Part shown: positions 17,899 through 25,400 of the stretch, piece by piece
Layout of the letters: every line of letters starts with the position of its first letter
How positions within the stretch are numbered: the stretch's first letter is position 1
The notes under the pieces: model-generated
Databases searched by the model: none
What the model saw: the letters and a program-made list of their open reading frames with translations, nothing else
What the model was told of the DNA's origin: nothing
NCBI GenBank assembly: GCA_016703105.1
Contig: JADJCS010000004.1
Coordinates: 310,001-374,000 of the forward strand
Origin: Flavobacteriales bacterium
Lineage (GTDB): Bacteria; Bacteroidota; Bacteroidia; Flavobacteriales_F; PHOS-HE28
Length of the DNA: 64,000 bases
Reading direction: 5' to 3'
Made by a program: the position numbers and the translations under genes

Positions 17899-18837
17899 TT
17901 GGATCCGTTGGCTCAACCCCGCACACAAGCCCACATCGCGCTCTTTGCGGTCAACCTGATCTACGGGGCCAACTACACCGTGGCCAAGAGCTTGATGCCG
18001 GGGGTGATCGGTCCATCAGGTTTCATTTTGGTGCGTGTGGTCGGCGCCAGCCTGCTCTTCTGGGCGCTGATGCCGCTGTACCGTGAGCGGGTGAGTTGGG
18101 CGGATGTTCCGCGTCTCTTGCTCTGTGCGGTGCTCGGTGTTGCGCTGAACCAACTGATGTTCTTCCAAGGCCTCATGCGCACGAGCGCCCTGCATGCGAG
18201 CTTGATCATGGTCGTAGCTCCGATCCTTGTGCTCGTGTTCGCGGCCGTGCTCATTGGTGAGCGGGTGACCCGCGCCAAGGTGGCGGGTATCCTGTTGGGG
18301 GCAACGGGCGCTTCTTTGTTGCTGTGGCTCAGTGCGCAGGGTGGTGATGCGGGGAGCACGCTGCTCGGCGATGTGTGCATACTGATCAACGCCGCGTCCT
18401 ACGCGCTCTACCTGGTGCTGGTGAAGCCATTGATGCGGAAGTACTCGGCCGTGACCATCATGGCGTGGACCTTTCTTTTCGGGACGGTGATGGTACTTCC
18501 GTTCGGTGCGCACGAAACCGCCAAGGTGGATTGGCAGGGCCTGGCGATGGGGCAGTGGATCGCGATCGCCTTTGTGGTGCTCCTGGTCACCTTCGTCGTT
18601 TACCTGTTGAACACCTGGGCTCTACGCCGTGTGGAGCCGAGCGTGGTGGGTACCTACATCTACTTGCAACCGGTTATGGCCATCGCGTTCGGGTGGTTGT
18701 ATCTATGGTTGGGGTGGATGCCAGGTGAAGGGAACGCGCCCACACCGGATCCGGGAATTGCCCATCTGCTAAGTGCGGCGTGCATCTTTTTCGGTGTCCA
18801 CCTGGTGAACCGAGCGGATCGCCAGGGTTCGACGTGA
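17899..18837 (+). CDS. EamA / DMT-family transporter
   Basis: A 312-residue inner-membrane protein with ten predicted helices in two EamA halves (first helix HIALFAVNLIYGANYTVAKS, second half beginning DVCILINAASYALYLVLV). Family motifs include NQLMFFQGLMRTSALHASLI at the helix 3-4 junction and EPSVVGTYIYLQPVMA near helix 9. It exports or takes up metabolites or amino acids; the substrate is not predictable. No ATG exists near the conserved start, so TTG at 17899 (or TTG 17908) is used. The divergent partner is the flippase-like gene, and yicC follows 57 bases after the stop with its own promoter box. Confidence 0.85.
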   Translation: MDPLAQPRTQAHIALFAVNLIYGANYTVAKSLMPGVIGPSGFILVRVVGASLLFWALMPLYRERVSWADVPRLLLCAVLGVALNQLMFFQGLMRTSALHASLIMVVAPILVLVFAAVLIGERVTRAKVAGILLGATGASLLLWLSAQGGDAGSTLLGDVCILINAASYALYLVLVKPLMRKYSAVTIMAWTFLFGTVMVLPFGAHETAKVDWQGLAMGQWIAIAFVVLLVTFVVYLLNTWALRRVEPSVVGTYIYLQPVMAIAFGWLYLWLGWMPGEGNAPTPDPGIAHLLSAACIFFGVHLVNRADRQGST

Positions 18838-18871
18838 TCGCCGTTAGCGCATGTGCTGCGAGCGGCGCGGC

Positions 18872-18879
18872 TACCTTTG
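18872..18879 (+). promoter_or_regulatory. -7 promoter box (TACCTTTG) of yicC-gmk-nadD
   Basis: A perfect match to TAnnTTTG, 14 bases before the yicC ATG at 18894. Confidence 0.65.
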
Positions 18880-18893
18880 GCCAAAACGCGGGT

Positions 18894-19763
18894 ATGTTGC
18901 GATCGATGACCGGCTTCGGCCGTGCCGAGGGGGCGGTGGGCGAGCGCAAGGTGAGCGTAGAGCTCCGCTCGCTCAACAGCAAGCAGCTCGATCTGCTCGT
19001 GAAACTGCCCTCGGCTTATCGGGAGAAGGAAGCCGAATTGCGCGCCTGGCTGGGGGACCGCATCGTGCGGGGCAAGGCGGAACTCTTCGTAGCCCTGGAT
19101 CGCGCGGCCAACGGAAAGCGCAGCGCCTACGATCCGGAGACCGTCCGGACCCAGTACGCACAACTCAAAGCCCTCGCCGATTCCGTGGCGCCGGGCCACG
19201 GCACCGATCTGCTGGGCATCGTGCTGCGCCAGGTGGAACAGACCCCACCGGCCGAAGAGACCGTGGACCCGGCGGAATGGGAAGGGATCCTCGCATTGAT
19301 CCACCAGGCGGTGGCGGACTTCACCACCTACCGCACCGAAGAAGGGCAGCGCCTGATGGAAGACCTGCGGGCGACCGTCGCGCGCGTCGGCGTGCTGATG
19401 GACGAGATCGCGACCTTGGACCAGGGTCGCACGGACAAAGTGCGAGCGCGCCTTCGCACGAAGGTGGAGGAACTTTCCACCACGGTGGATCGCGACCGTT
19501 TCGAGCAGGAGCTGACCTACTATCTGGAGAAGTTCGACATCAACGAGGAGAAGGTGCGGCTACGAGCCCATTGTGCCTACTTCCTGGAAACCCTGGCCGC
19601 GCCCGATCAACAAGGCCGCAAGCTGGGATTCATATCCCAGGAGATGGGCCGCGAGATGAACACCATCGGTTCCAAGGCCAATGATGCGCCGATCCAAAAG
19701 CTGGTGGTGCGCATGAAGGACGATCTGGAGAAGATCAAGGAGCAACTGCTCAACGTGCTCTAA
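18894..19763 (+). CDS. yicC: YicC/YloC family endoribonuclease
   Basis: A 289-residue cytoplasmic protein. The N-terminal YicC domain starts LRSMTGFGRAEGAVGERKVS, with the family's RSLNSKQLDLLVKLP motif; the C-terminal DUF1732 part contains GRKLGFISQEMGREMNTIG and SKANDAPIQKLVVRMKDDLE. Members degrade or process RNA in stationary-phase or biofilm settings. The start at 18894 matches the family start RSMTGFGRA; the frame is open further upstream, but that part has no homologous features. It is followed by gmk after 3 bases, the usual yicC-gmk pairing. Confidence 0.93.
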   Translation: MLRSMTGFGRAEGAVGERKVSVELRSLNSKQLDLLVKLPSAYREKEAELRAWLGDRIVRGKAELFVALDRAANGKRSAYDPETVRTQYAQLKALADSVAPGHGTDLLGIVLRQVEQTPPAEETVDPAEWEGILALIHQAVADFTTYRTEEGQRLMEDLRATVARVGVLMDEIATLDQGRTDKVRARLRTKVEELSTTVDRDRFEQELTYYLEKFDINEEKVRLRAHCAYFLETLAAPDQQGRKLGFISQEMGREMNTIGSKANDAPIQKLVVRMKDDLEKIKEQLLNVL

Positions 19764-19766
19764 CGC

Positions 19767-20342
19767 ATGGCGATCCGCGAGGGCAAATGCGTGATCTGTT
19801 CAGCCCCTTCGGGTGCGGGTAAGACCACCATCGTACACTACCTCTTGCGGCACGTTCCGGAACTCTCCTTTTCCGTTTCCGCCACAAGCCGCCCCATGCG
19901 CCCGAAGGAGAAGGATGGAGTGGACTACCATTTTTTGAGCCAGGAGGAGTTCGAGGGCCGTATCGCTGCGGATGCCTTCGTGGAATGGGAGGAAGTGTAT
20001 CCCGGGCGCTACTACGGCACGCTGCGCAGCGAGGTGGAACGGATCTGGGCTTCCGGCAAGGACATCATATTCGATGTGGATGTGGTGGGCGGGCTTCATT
20101 TGAAGGAGCGATTCGGTCCGCAGGCGTTGGCGATCTTCATAGAACCTCCTTCACTGGAGGTGCTGGCCGAACGATTGCTACAGCGCGGGACGGAAACCGC
20201 GGAGACGCTGCGGGTGCGCGTGGACAAGGCCACACATGAAATGGAGACCGCCGAACGGTTCGATGCGGTAGTGGTGAACCATGATCTGGACCAAGCCTGT
20301 GCGGAGGCCCGGGCACTGGTCAGCAACTTCCTTAGGGAATGA
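19767..20342 (+). CDS. gmk: Guanylate kinase
   Basis: 191 residues. The P-loop is SAPSGAGKTTIVHYLL (residues about 11-26); the GMP-binding region has SVSATSRPMRPKEKDGVDYH and EFEGRIAADAFVEWEEVYPGRYYG, and DVDVVGGLHLKERF carries the Walker B-like acidic residues. It phosphorylates GMP/dGMP with ATP in purine nucleotide synthesis. It lies between yicC (3-base gap) and nadD (ATGA overlap) and is transcribed with them. Confidence 0.96.
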   Translation: MAIREGKCVICSAPSGAGKTTIVHYLLRHVPELSFSVSATSRPMRPKEKDGVDYHFLSQEEFEGRIAADAFVEWEEVYPGRYYGTLRSEVERIWASGKDIIFDVDVVGGLHLKERFGPQALAIFIEPPSLEVLAERLLQRGTETAETLRVRVDKATHEMETAERFDAVVVNHDLDQACAEARALVSNFLRE

Positions 20343-20926
20343 CCATCGCCTGTCTGTTCGGGACCTTCGATCCCCCGCATAACGGACATCTGAACATCGC
20401 GCGCCGGGTTCTGGAGCAAAGCGGCGTTGACCAGGTGTGGTTGGTGATCACCCCGATGAACCCCTTCAAGCAGGACCAGGCTATCAGTGCGAACGATCAT
20501 CGGGTGGCCATGGTGCGCGCGGCGGTAGAGGACACGGCCGGCATCGAGGTTTCCACCGAGGAGCTCGCGCTGCCCCCCCCGAATTACACCGCCGATACAC
20601 TGGCCCACTTCCGAACACGTTGGCCGGAACATCGTTTCCGGCTGGTGATGGGGAGTGACAACCTGGCCCAGTTGGATCGCTGGAAGGACGCCGAAGGGAT
20701 CCTTGAACACCATGGGATCATCGTCTACCCCCGCCCGGGGTACGATCTGCACCGGAACCGGTCCCTGCTCGCGGACCACGTCGGCGTCACCTTTCTTGAA
20801 GGACCCGTCATGGACCTGTCCAGCACCCGCATCCGGCAGCGGGTCCGTGAGGGAAAGCCGGTCGACCACTGGGTGGGCTCCCAAGTCGGGGCCTACATCG
20901 CGGCGAACGGGCTCTACAAGGACTGA
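20339..20926 (+). CDS. nadD: Nicotinate-nucleotide adenylyltransferase
   Basis: 195 residues. The nucleotidyltransferase signature is FGTFDPPHNGHLNIARRVL (HxGH type, residues about 7-25). MNPFKQ and MGSDNLAQLDRWKDAEGIL bind substrate, and LSSTRIRQRVREGKPVDHWV is the ISSTxIR-like C-terminal motif. The enzyme makes deamido-NAD from nicotinate mononucleotide and ATP. The ATG overlaps the gmk stop (ATGA), indicating translational coupling. The last 119 bases overlap the convergent uridine kinase frame on the other strand, which is unusual. Confidence 0.94.
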   Translation: MTIACLFGTFDPPHNGHLNIARRVLEQSGVDQVWLVITPMNPFKQDQAISANDHRVAMVRAAVEDTAGIEVSTEELALPPPNYTADTLAHFRTRWPEHRFRLVMGSDNLAQLDRWKDAEGILEHHGIIVYPRPGYDLHRNRSLLADHVGVTFLEGPVMDLSSTRIRQRVREGKPVDHWVGSQVGAYIAANGLYKD

Positions 20927-21563
20927 AGGGTGAGGGGGCCACCTGCTGAGCAGCGTGTTGGAGGTGATCGGTGAGCACGTTCACCGCTCGGCTGAAGTCC
21001 ACCTCGTTCACCACATGCAGGTCGCAATGATGGCGATAGGGTAGAAGAAACTCCCGGTAAGCAGGCATTACATGGTTGTCCCACTGATAGCGCACCTCTT
21101 CACTGCCATAGCCCCGCTCCAGTTCATCCCGTCGTAGGCGCCGCTCGAGTTGTGTATCCTCATGCGCCTCGATGAACACGCGCAGATCGAACAGTTCACG
21201 CAACGGCGCATGGTGGAGAACGAACAGGCCTTCCACCAGGACGATGGGAGCGGGTGCGATCTCGATCACCGAGGGTTGCTTTTCCTCCTGGTTGAAGGTG
21301 TACTCGGTGCGCACGAGCGTATCGCCGGCTACCAGAAGTTGTAGATCGCGCACCAAGGCGTTCAGATCGATGCCCGTGGGGAGATCGAAATTCACCCGGC
21401 CGTTGGGATCAACGGCTTGCTGGGACAGTGGTAGATAGTAGTCGTCCTGCGAGATCAGGCATACCGAACCCGGTGGGAGGCGGTCGCGTAGGGCACGTAC
21501 CAGGCTGGTTTTGCCCGATCCGCTACCTCCAGCGACCCCTACGAGGTACGCGCCCCGATGCAT
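20808..21563 (-). CDS. udk: Uridine kinase family protein, C-terminally extended
   Basis: 251 residues. The P-loop is VAGGSGSGKTSLVRAL (residues about 8-23). ISQDDYYLPLSQQAVDPNG is the uridine-kinase/PRK nucleoside region, and VLVEGLFVLHHAPLRELFD and RRLRRDELERGYGSEEVRYQ follow the family. The enzyme phosphorylates uridine and cytidine. Usual homologues end around residue 205-215, close to VLTDHLQHAAQQ; here no stop occurs there, and about 37 Pro/Arg/Gly-rich residues are read from the antisense of nadD. The start ATG 21563 is fixed by the family and by a TACTTTTG box 5 bases upstream; the frame is open to 21659. Confidence 0.88.
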   Translation of the reverse strand: MHRGAYLVGVAGGSGSGKTSLVRALRDRLPPGSVCLISQDDYYLPLSQQAVDPNGRVNFDLPTGIDLNALVRDLQLLVAGDTLVRTEYTFNQEEKQPSVIEIAPAPIVLVEGLFVLHHAPLRELFDLRVFIEAHEDTQLERRLRRDELERGYGSEEVRYQWDNHVMPAYREFLLPYRHHCDLHVVNEVDFSRAVNVLTDHLQHAAQQVAPSPFSPCRARSPRCRPRLGSPPSGRPAFPHGPAAGCGCWTGP

Positions 21564-21568
21564 GCGCG

Positions 21569-21576
21569 CAAAAGTA
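21569..21576 (-). promoter_or_regulatory. -7 promoter box (TACTTTTG) of udk
   Basis: The minus strand is a perfect TAnnTTTG, only 5 bases before the ATG, implying a leaderless or nearly leaderless mRNA. Confidence 0.65.
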
Positions 21577-21685
21577 GCGGTGTGCAGGTTGGTATGGGAG
21601 CGCCCTGGCGGAAACCTGGTGATGACCCGTTGAGCTCTGGCACGATGCTTGTTTTCCATCGAACGTTCAACGAACCATCCAAGTC

Positions 21686-21829
21686 ATGAAGATCCGACCG
21701 AACCGTGTGGAACGACTGAAGAAGCAGGCCCAGCGCCTGATGCTGGCCGGCGATGTGACGCGTTACATGAACAAACTGCGAGAACTGTACGAACTGCGCC
21801 TGGCAACGGGTGGGTTCGCGATCCAGTGA
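21686..21829 (+). CDS. 47-residue basic microprotein
   Basis: ATG 21686 to TGA 21829 encodes 47 residues: a basic N-terminal helix (KIRPNRVERLKKQAQRLML), then AGDVTRYMNKLRELYELRLA, ending GGFAIQ. Its composition (Arg/Lys/Leu, regular heptad-like spacing) and the immediate downstream terminator hairpin support a real gene. It resembles the small basic helical proteins seen across Flavobacteriales, but I cannot name a family. The start lies 27 bases beyond the end of the longer udk frame on the other strand. Confidence 0.6.
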   Translation: MKIRPNRVERLKKQAQRLMLAGDVTRYMNKLRELYELRLATGGFAIQ

Positions 21830-21831
21830 GG

Positions 21832-21857
21832 AGGTGGTCCGGGGGACCGGGCCACCT
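21832..21857 (+). terminator. Hairpin directly after the 47-residue gene
   Basis: An 11-bp stem AGGTGGTCCGG / CCGGGCCACCT (one G-U pair) with loop GGGA, followed by TCTGGTTTT. Confidence 0.55.
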
Positions 21858-21874
21858 TCTGGTTTTGGTGAAAG

Positions 21875-21907
21875 CGGTGGCGGGGCCTGTGGTGGGCCCC
21901 GTCGCCG
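21875..21907 (+). terminator. Second GC-rich hairpin with T-run
   Basis: A 13-bp stem CGGTGGCGGGGCC / GGCCCCGTCGCCG with two G-U pairs, followed by TTTTCGCC. It lies between the two microprotein genes. Confidence 0.5.
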
Positions 21908-21990
21908 TTTTCGCCTACGGGGGTGAAGGGTTCGTCCAAAAAGCGTCAGCCGTGGGGATCTTTTTCATGGGTCGGGCGTAGAAGGTCCCC

Positions 21991-22167
21991 ATGACGAAGA
22001 AGGACAAGATAGCCTTCATCCGGAGCAGCAAGCGCAAGACGCATGTGTACAATGACCTTCACAGGTTCTCGGACCAGCAGCTCAACGACCTCATTCGTGA
22101 GATCGTGCAGGGCCTTGTCAGGGAGAGCGAGATAATCGCCAATGCCTACATGAACGGTTATCGGTAG
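21991..22167 (+). CDS. 58-residue helical microprotein
   Basis: ATG 21991 to TAG 22167 encodes 58 residues. A basic start (TKKDKIAFIRSSKRKTHVYN) leads to amphipathic helices (RFSDQQLNDLIREIVQGLV, RESEIIANAYMNGYR). It is enclosed by terminator hairpins on both sides (21875 and 22213), indicating an independent short transcript. I recognise no family; the charge pattern would fit a DNA/RNA-binding or regulatory protein, but this is conjecture. Confidence 0.55.
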   Translation: MTKKDKIAFIRSSKRKTHVYNDLHRFSDQQLNDLIREIVQGLVRESEIIANAYMNGYR

Positions 22168-22212
22168 ACAAGCGGATCGGCGTGCGTCCCTAGTGAAGGC
22201 TGGAAGCGACAG

Positions 22213-22247
22213 GTAACCGGGCCCCTGAAATTCAGGGGCCTTGTTAC
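22213..22247 (+). terminator. Intrinsic terminator after the 58-residue gene
   Basis: The inner stem GGCCCCTGAA / TTCAGGGGCC (22220-22240) is extended by GTAAC / GTTAC flanks, with a T-rich 3' side (TTGTTAC). Confidence 0.7.
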
Positions 22248-22315
22248 GTCCGGCCGCGCCGCTCAGCTTTCCTACCAAGACCTCAAGGAAAGCGCCAAGG
22301 GAAGGGTGTGGCGGT

Positions 22316-22323
22316 TACTTTCA
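22316..22323 (+). promoter_or_regulatory. -7 promoter box (TACTTTCA) of the Omp28-like gene
   Basis: A two-mismatch variant of TAnnTTTG, 22 bases before ATG 22346. Confidence 0.35.
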
Positions 22324-22345
22324 CCATCCTCAACCTCCGTTGCAC

Positions 22346-24400
22346 ATGAAACATCTTTCCGCACTCGTGCTCCTGGCCCCGCTCACGGCGATGGGTCAGT
22401 CCTTGGTCTCGACCCAACCCCAGAACCGAACGGCCCTCCTGGAGGACTTCACCGGCATCCACTGCCAGTATTGTCCGGAAGGGCATACCGTCGCGGCGGC
22501 CATTGAAACCGCCAACCCGGATGAGGTGGTGGTGGTCGGTGTTCACGCGGGCGTTTACGCCACGCCAGGTGTTGGCGAACCGGACTTCCAGACCACCTGG
22601 GGCACGGAGATCGACGCTCATTTCACCATCACCGGGTATCCGGCCGGTGTGATCAACCGGCATCTTTTCAATGGTGCGGATGATCTGGGGCGCGGCGCAT
22701 GGGAGGGAGCGGTGAACGAGGTTCTGGCCATGACCTCCCCCGCCAACCTCGGCATGCAGAGCAGCTTCGACAACGGTACCCGCTTGCTCACTGTGAACGT
22801 TGACGTGTACTACACGGATAATAGCCCCGGTGGCAACGACTATATCAGCGTGCTGTTGAAGGAGAGCGATATCATCGGTCCGCAAACCAGCACGGGCGGG
22901 AACATCCCGAATTACCAGCACAACCATGTGCTGCGGGCGTATCTCACCCCTGGCACATGGGGCGATGAGGTGACCACCACCACGGCGGGCACCCTGGTCC
23001 AACGCACCTATTCGTACACGGTCCCTACAGACTTCGACATCACCAATTGTGAGGTGGTCGCGTTCGTGAGCGAATACCAAGCGGAAGTTTACCAAGCGCG
23101 CGAAGTGGTCGCTGAAGGAGGCACCACATTGATCGTAGGTTCGCTTACAGGCCCCCCCGCACCATACGCGGGAGGAAGCTCGGGGAGCACCACGACCTTC
23201 GCCAACACCTTCAGCAATGAGCTGGGTGCCTCGGCCGACTACATCTTCACCCTTGCGAGCGCGGATGCCCCGGCTGACTGGACCGCCAGCTTCGATGTCC
23301 AGGGCAATACATACACGGGTGCGTCCACGCTTACCGTGAACACGGGTGTGCAGGAGCCGGTAAGCGTGAACATCGTCCCTGGTGCTTCGGTGGCTGTGGC
23401 CACGTTCGAACTCACGGTAGCCGCAGTGAGCGAACCCAATGCGCCGATCCTCTCGCAGCTTTATTACGTCATGAGCGGCGTTACGGATCTGGTGGTGAGC
23501 AATCCGCTGGCTGAAGCCCATGAGCCCATCTACATGAGCGGCCTCGCGGTTGCCAACCAGGTCGGCCGTGCGAAGACTTCGCGTGACATGTTCGGTGGTT
23601 TCGCGGATGCGAGCGCTTTGGGAGGGGTGAACAACCTGTACTTCAACGTAAGTTGGACGTTCCCGAGCCTTACGGACGAGGTGGTGGGTCAATTGGGTGC
23701 TTTTCTTGATGGCGGGGGTAACCTGATGATCGCGGGCCAGGACATCGGCTGGGATCAGAGCGGCGATGCCGCGGCCTATGGCACGGCCATCACCCAGGCG
23801 TTCTACGAGGACTACATGTACGCCGATTATGTGGCGGATGGGTCCACGAGCAACAGTTCGGTGAACTTCGAGGATGGTGATGTGGTCTTCGGCACGGTCC
23901 CCAATTCGAATATCAATGCCGTCTTCGGGGCGAACAGCTATCCCGAGGAGATCACCCCCATCGCACCGACAATGCCTATCCTTCGGTACAATACCCCGAC
24001 CAAGATCGGTGGACTTCGCGTGGAGACGACCAATTACAAACTGGTCTATTTCGGTGTTGGTCCTGAGCAGATGTCCGACCTCGCTGTAGCGGATAAAATG
24101 ATCCAGCTAAGCCATGACTGGTTCTACGGAGTTGTAGCTGTGGAAGAAATGGACAACGCGTTCCAAGGAAGTATGTGGCCTGTGCCCACCAGCGACTTGC
24201 TGAACGTTCGCATGGACGGAACGATCCAGCACTATGCGGTGGTCGATGCCGCTGGGCGCACGGTGCGCGCCGAGCGCCTCGCCAACCCTGCCGACCGTCT
24301 TTCGATCGCGGTCGGCGACCTGCGGGCTGGTCTCTACACATTGCAGGTCACTGTGGAGGACGGGACCCGGACCGCTCGCGCTTTCAGCGTGGTGCGCTAG
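22346..24400 (+). CDS. Omp28-related exported protein with T9SS type A sorting domain
   Basis: 684 residues. The signal peptide is HLSALVLLAPLTAMGQ. Residues about 20-270 are an Omp28-like thioredoxin-fold domain: LEDFTGIHCQYCPEGH carries a CxxC pair, then EVVVVGVHAGVYATPG and TGYPAGVINRHLF (cis-Pro region). A beta-sandwich follows (residues about 275-400), then a Rossmann-like or flavodoxin-like segment (QLGAFLDGGGNLMIAGQDIG) and a C-terminal type A sorting domain (WPVPTSDLLNVRM to GLYTLQVTVEDGTRTARAFS). It should be surface-exposed or secreted; a disulfide-related role is suggested by the CxxC but not shown. The frame is open upstream to 22241; ATG 22346 begins the signal peptide. Confidence 0.85.
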   Translation: MKHLSALVLLAPLTAMGQSLVSTQPQNRTALLEDFTGIHCQYCPEGHTVAAAIETANPDEVVVVGVHAGVYATPGVGEPDFQTTWGTEIDAHFTITGYPAGVINRHLFNGADDLGRGAWEGAVNEVLAMTSPANLGMQSSFDNGTRLLTVNVDVYYTDNSPGGNDYISVLLKESDIIGPQTSTGGNIPNYQHNHVLRAYLTPGTWGDEVTTTTAGTLVQRTYSYTVPTDFDITNCEVVAFVSEYQAEVYQAREVVAEGGTTLIVGSLTGPPAPYAGGSSGSTTTFANTFSNELGASADYIFTLASADAPADWTASFDVQGNTYTGASTLTVNTGVQEPVSVNIVPGASVAVATFELTVAAVSEPNAPILSQLYYVMSGVTDLVVSNPLAEAHEPIYMSGLAVANQVGRAKTSRDMFGGFADASALGGVNNLYFNVSWTFPSLTDEVVGQLGAFLDGGGNLMIAGQDIGWDQSGDAAAYGTAITQAFYEDYMYADYVADGSTSNSSVNFEDGDVVFGTVPNSNINAVFGANSYPEEITPIAPTMPILRYNTPTKIGGLRVETTNYKLVYFGVGPEQMSDLAVADKMIQLSHDWFYGVVAVEEMDNAFQGSMWPVPTSDLLNVRMDGTIQHYAVVDAAGRTVRAERLANPADRLSIAVGDLRAGLYTLQVTVEDGTRTARAFSVVR

Positions 24401-24420
24401 TCGTTCATTTCGAACGGGCC

Positions 24421-24455
24421 AGCGGGCCGTGGATCGCTCCACGGCCCGCTGCTTT
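24421..24455 (+). terminator. Intrinsic terminator after the Omp28-like gene
   Basis: A 13-bp perfect stem AGCGGGCCGTGGA / TCCACGGCCCGCT with loop TCGC, followed by GCTTTT. Confidence 0.85.
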
Positions 24456-24482
24456 TAAGGCAGGAACCCTGCGCGCGGCGGC

Positions 24483-24490
24483 TATCTTGG
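24483..24490 (+). promoter_or_regulatory. -7 promoter box (TATCTTGG) of the PPK2 gene
   Basis: The box ends 4 bases before ATG 24495, the shortest spacing in this window. Confidence 0.5.
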
Positions 24491-24494
24491 CAGC

Positions 24495-25391
24495 ATGCGA
24501 ACGTTGTTGCACGATCCCGCTTATGTGGTGGACCGGCCTGGGCCGTTCGACCTGGCCAGGTTCCCCACGGATGTATCAGGTGAGGAGGACAAGAAGGAAT
24601 TGAAGGCCCGTGTGGACAAGGACAAGGAGCGGATCATTGAATTGCAGGAACTGCTTTATGCGACCGATTCCCATGCCCTCCTGCTGGTGTTCCAAGCCAT
24701 GGACGCGTCCGGAAAGGACAGTTGCATTCGCCATGTGCTCAGTGGTTTGGATCCCCAAGGCTCTCAGGTCTGGTCGTTCAAAGCACCGAGCACGGAGGAG
24801 CGCGACCACGATTTCCTCTGGCGCCATGCGCGGGCTTTACCCGAGCGTGGCCGCATCGGGATCCACAACCGGAGCCATTATGAGGAGGTCGTGGTCACAC
24901 GGGTACATCCAGAGTTCGTTCTGGCCCAGCGCATTCCAGGTATCGACCGTGCCGACCGGGTCGACAAGGCCTTTTGGCAACGCCGCTATTCGAGCATTCT
25001 CCACTTCGAGGAGCACCTGGCACAAGAGGGTACCGTGATCATGAAATTTTTCCTGCATATGGGCCGCGATGCGCAGAAGCAGCGTTTTCTCGAGCGCATC
25101 CATGATCCAGAGAAGCGCTGGAAGTTCAACGCAGGGGACGTGCGGGAACGCGCGCATTGGAAGGCCTATCAGCAGGCCTACTCCGAAGCCATCGGCGCCA
25201 CCGCCGCGGCGCACGCTCCATGGTACATCGTGCCCGCCGATGAACAGTGGGAGAGCCGCGCCCTGGTGGCGAGGATCATCCGTGAGCGCCTCGAAGCCAT
25301 GGACCTACGACCACTGAAGCCCAGCGCGGAGCAAGATGCCGCAGCGGCGGAAGCGGAGCGCATATTGAACATGGAACCGAAGGACGCTTAG
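24495..25391 (+). CDS. Polyphosphate kinase 2 family (polyP:nucleotide phosphotransferase)
   Basis: 298 residues, cytoplasmic. The Walker A-like motif is QAMDASGKDSCIRH (residues about 67-80). The lid/arginine region is FKAPSTEERDHDFLWRHARA and the catalytic stretch is GRIGIHNRSHYEEVVVTRVH. The basic HMGRDAQKQRFLERIHDPEK follows, then WKFNAGDVRERAHWKAYQQA, all typical of short PPK2 enzymes that use polyphosphate to phosphorylate AMP/ADP or GMP/GDP. Nucleotide preference cannot be read. The start fits the family and a -7 box lies 4 bases upstream. recJ follows 9 bases after the stop with its own possible box. Confidence 0.92.
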   Translation: MRTLLHDPAYVVDRPGPFDLARFPTDVSGEEDKKELKARVDKDKERIIELQELLYATDSHALLLVFQAMDASGKDSCIRHVLSGLDPQGSQVWSFKAPSTEERDHDFLWRHARALPERGRIGIHNRSHYEEVVVTRVHPEFVLAQRIPGIDRADRVDKAFWQRRYSSILHFEEHLAQEGTVIMKFFLHMGRDAQKQRFLERIHDPEKRWKFNAGDVRERAHWKAYQQAYSEAIGATAAAHAPWYIVPADEQWESRALVARIIRERLEAMDLRPLKPSAEQDAAAAEAERILNMEPKDA

Positions 25392-25396
25392 CTTTA
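25389..25396 (+). promoter_or_regulatory. Possible -7 box (TAGCTTTA) of recJ overlapping the upstream stop codon
   Basis: TAGCTTTA begins at the PPK2 TAG stop and ends 4 bases before the recJ ATG. It has one mismatch to TAnnTTTG, so recJ may also simply be co-transcribed. Confidence 0.3.
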
Positions 25397-25400
25397 GACC

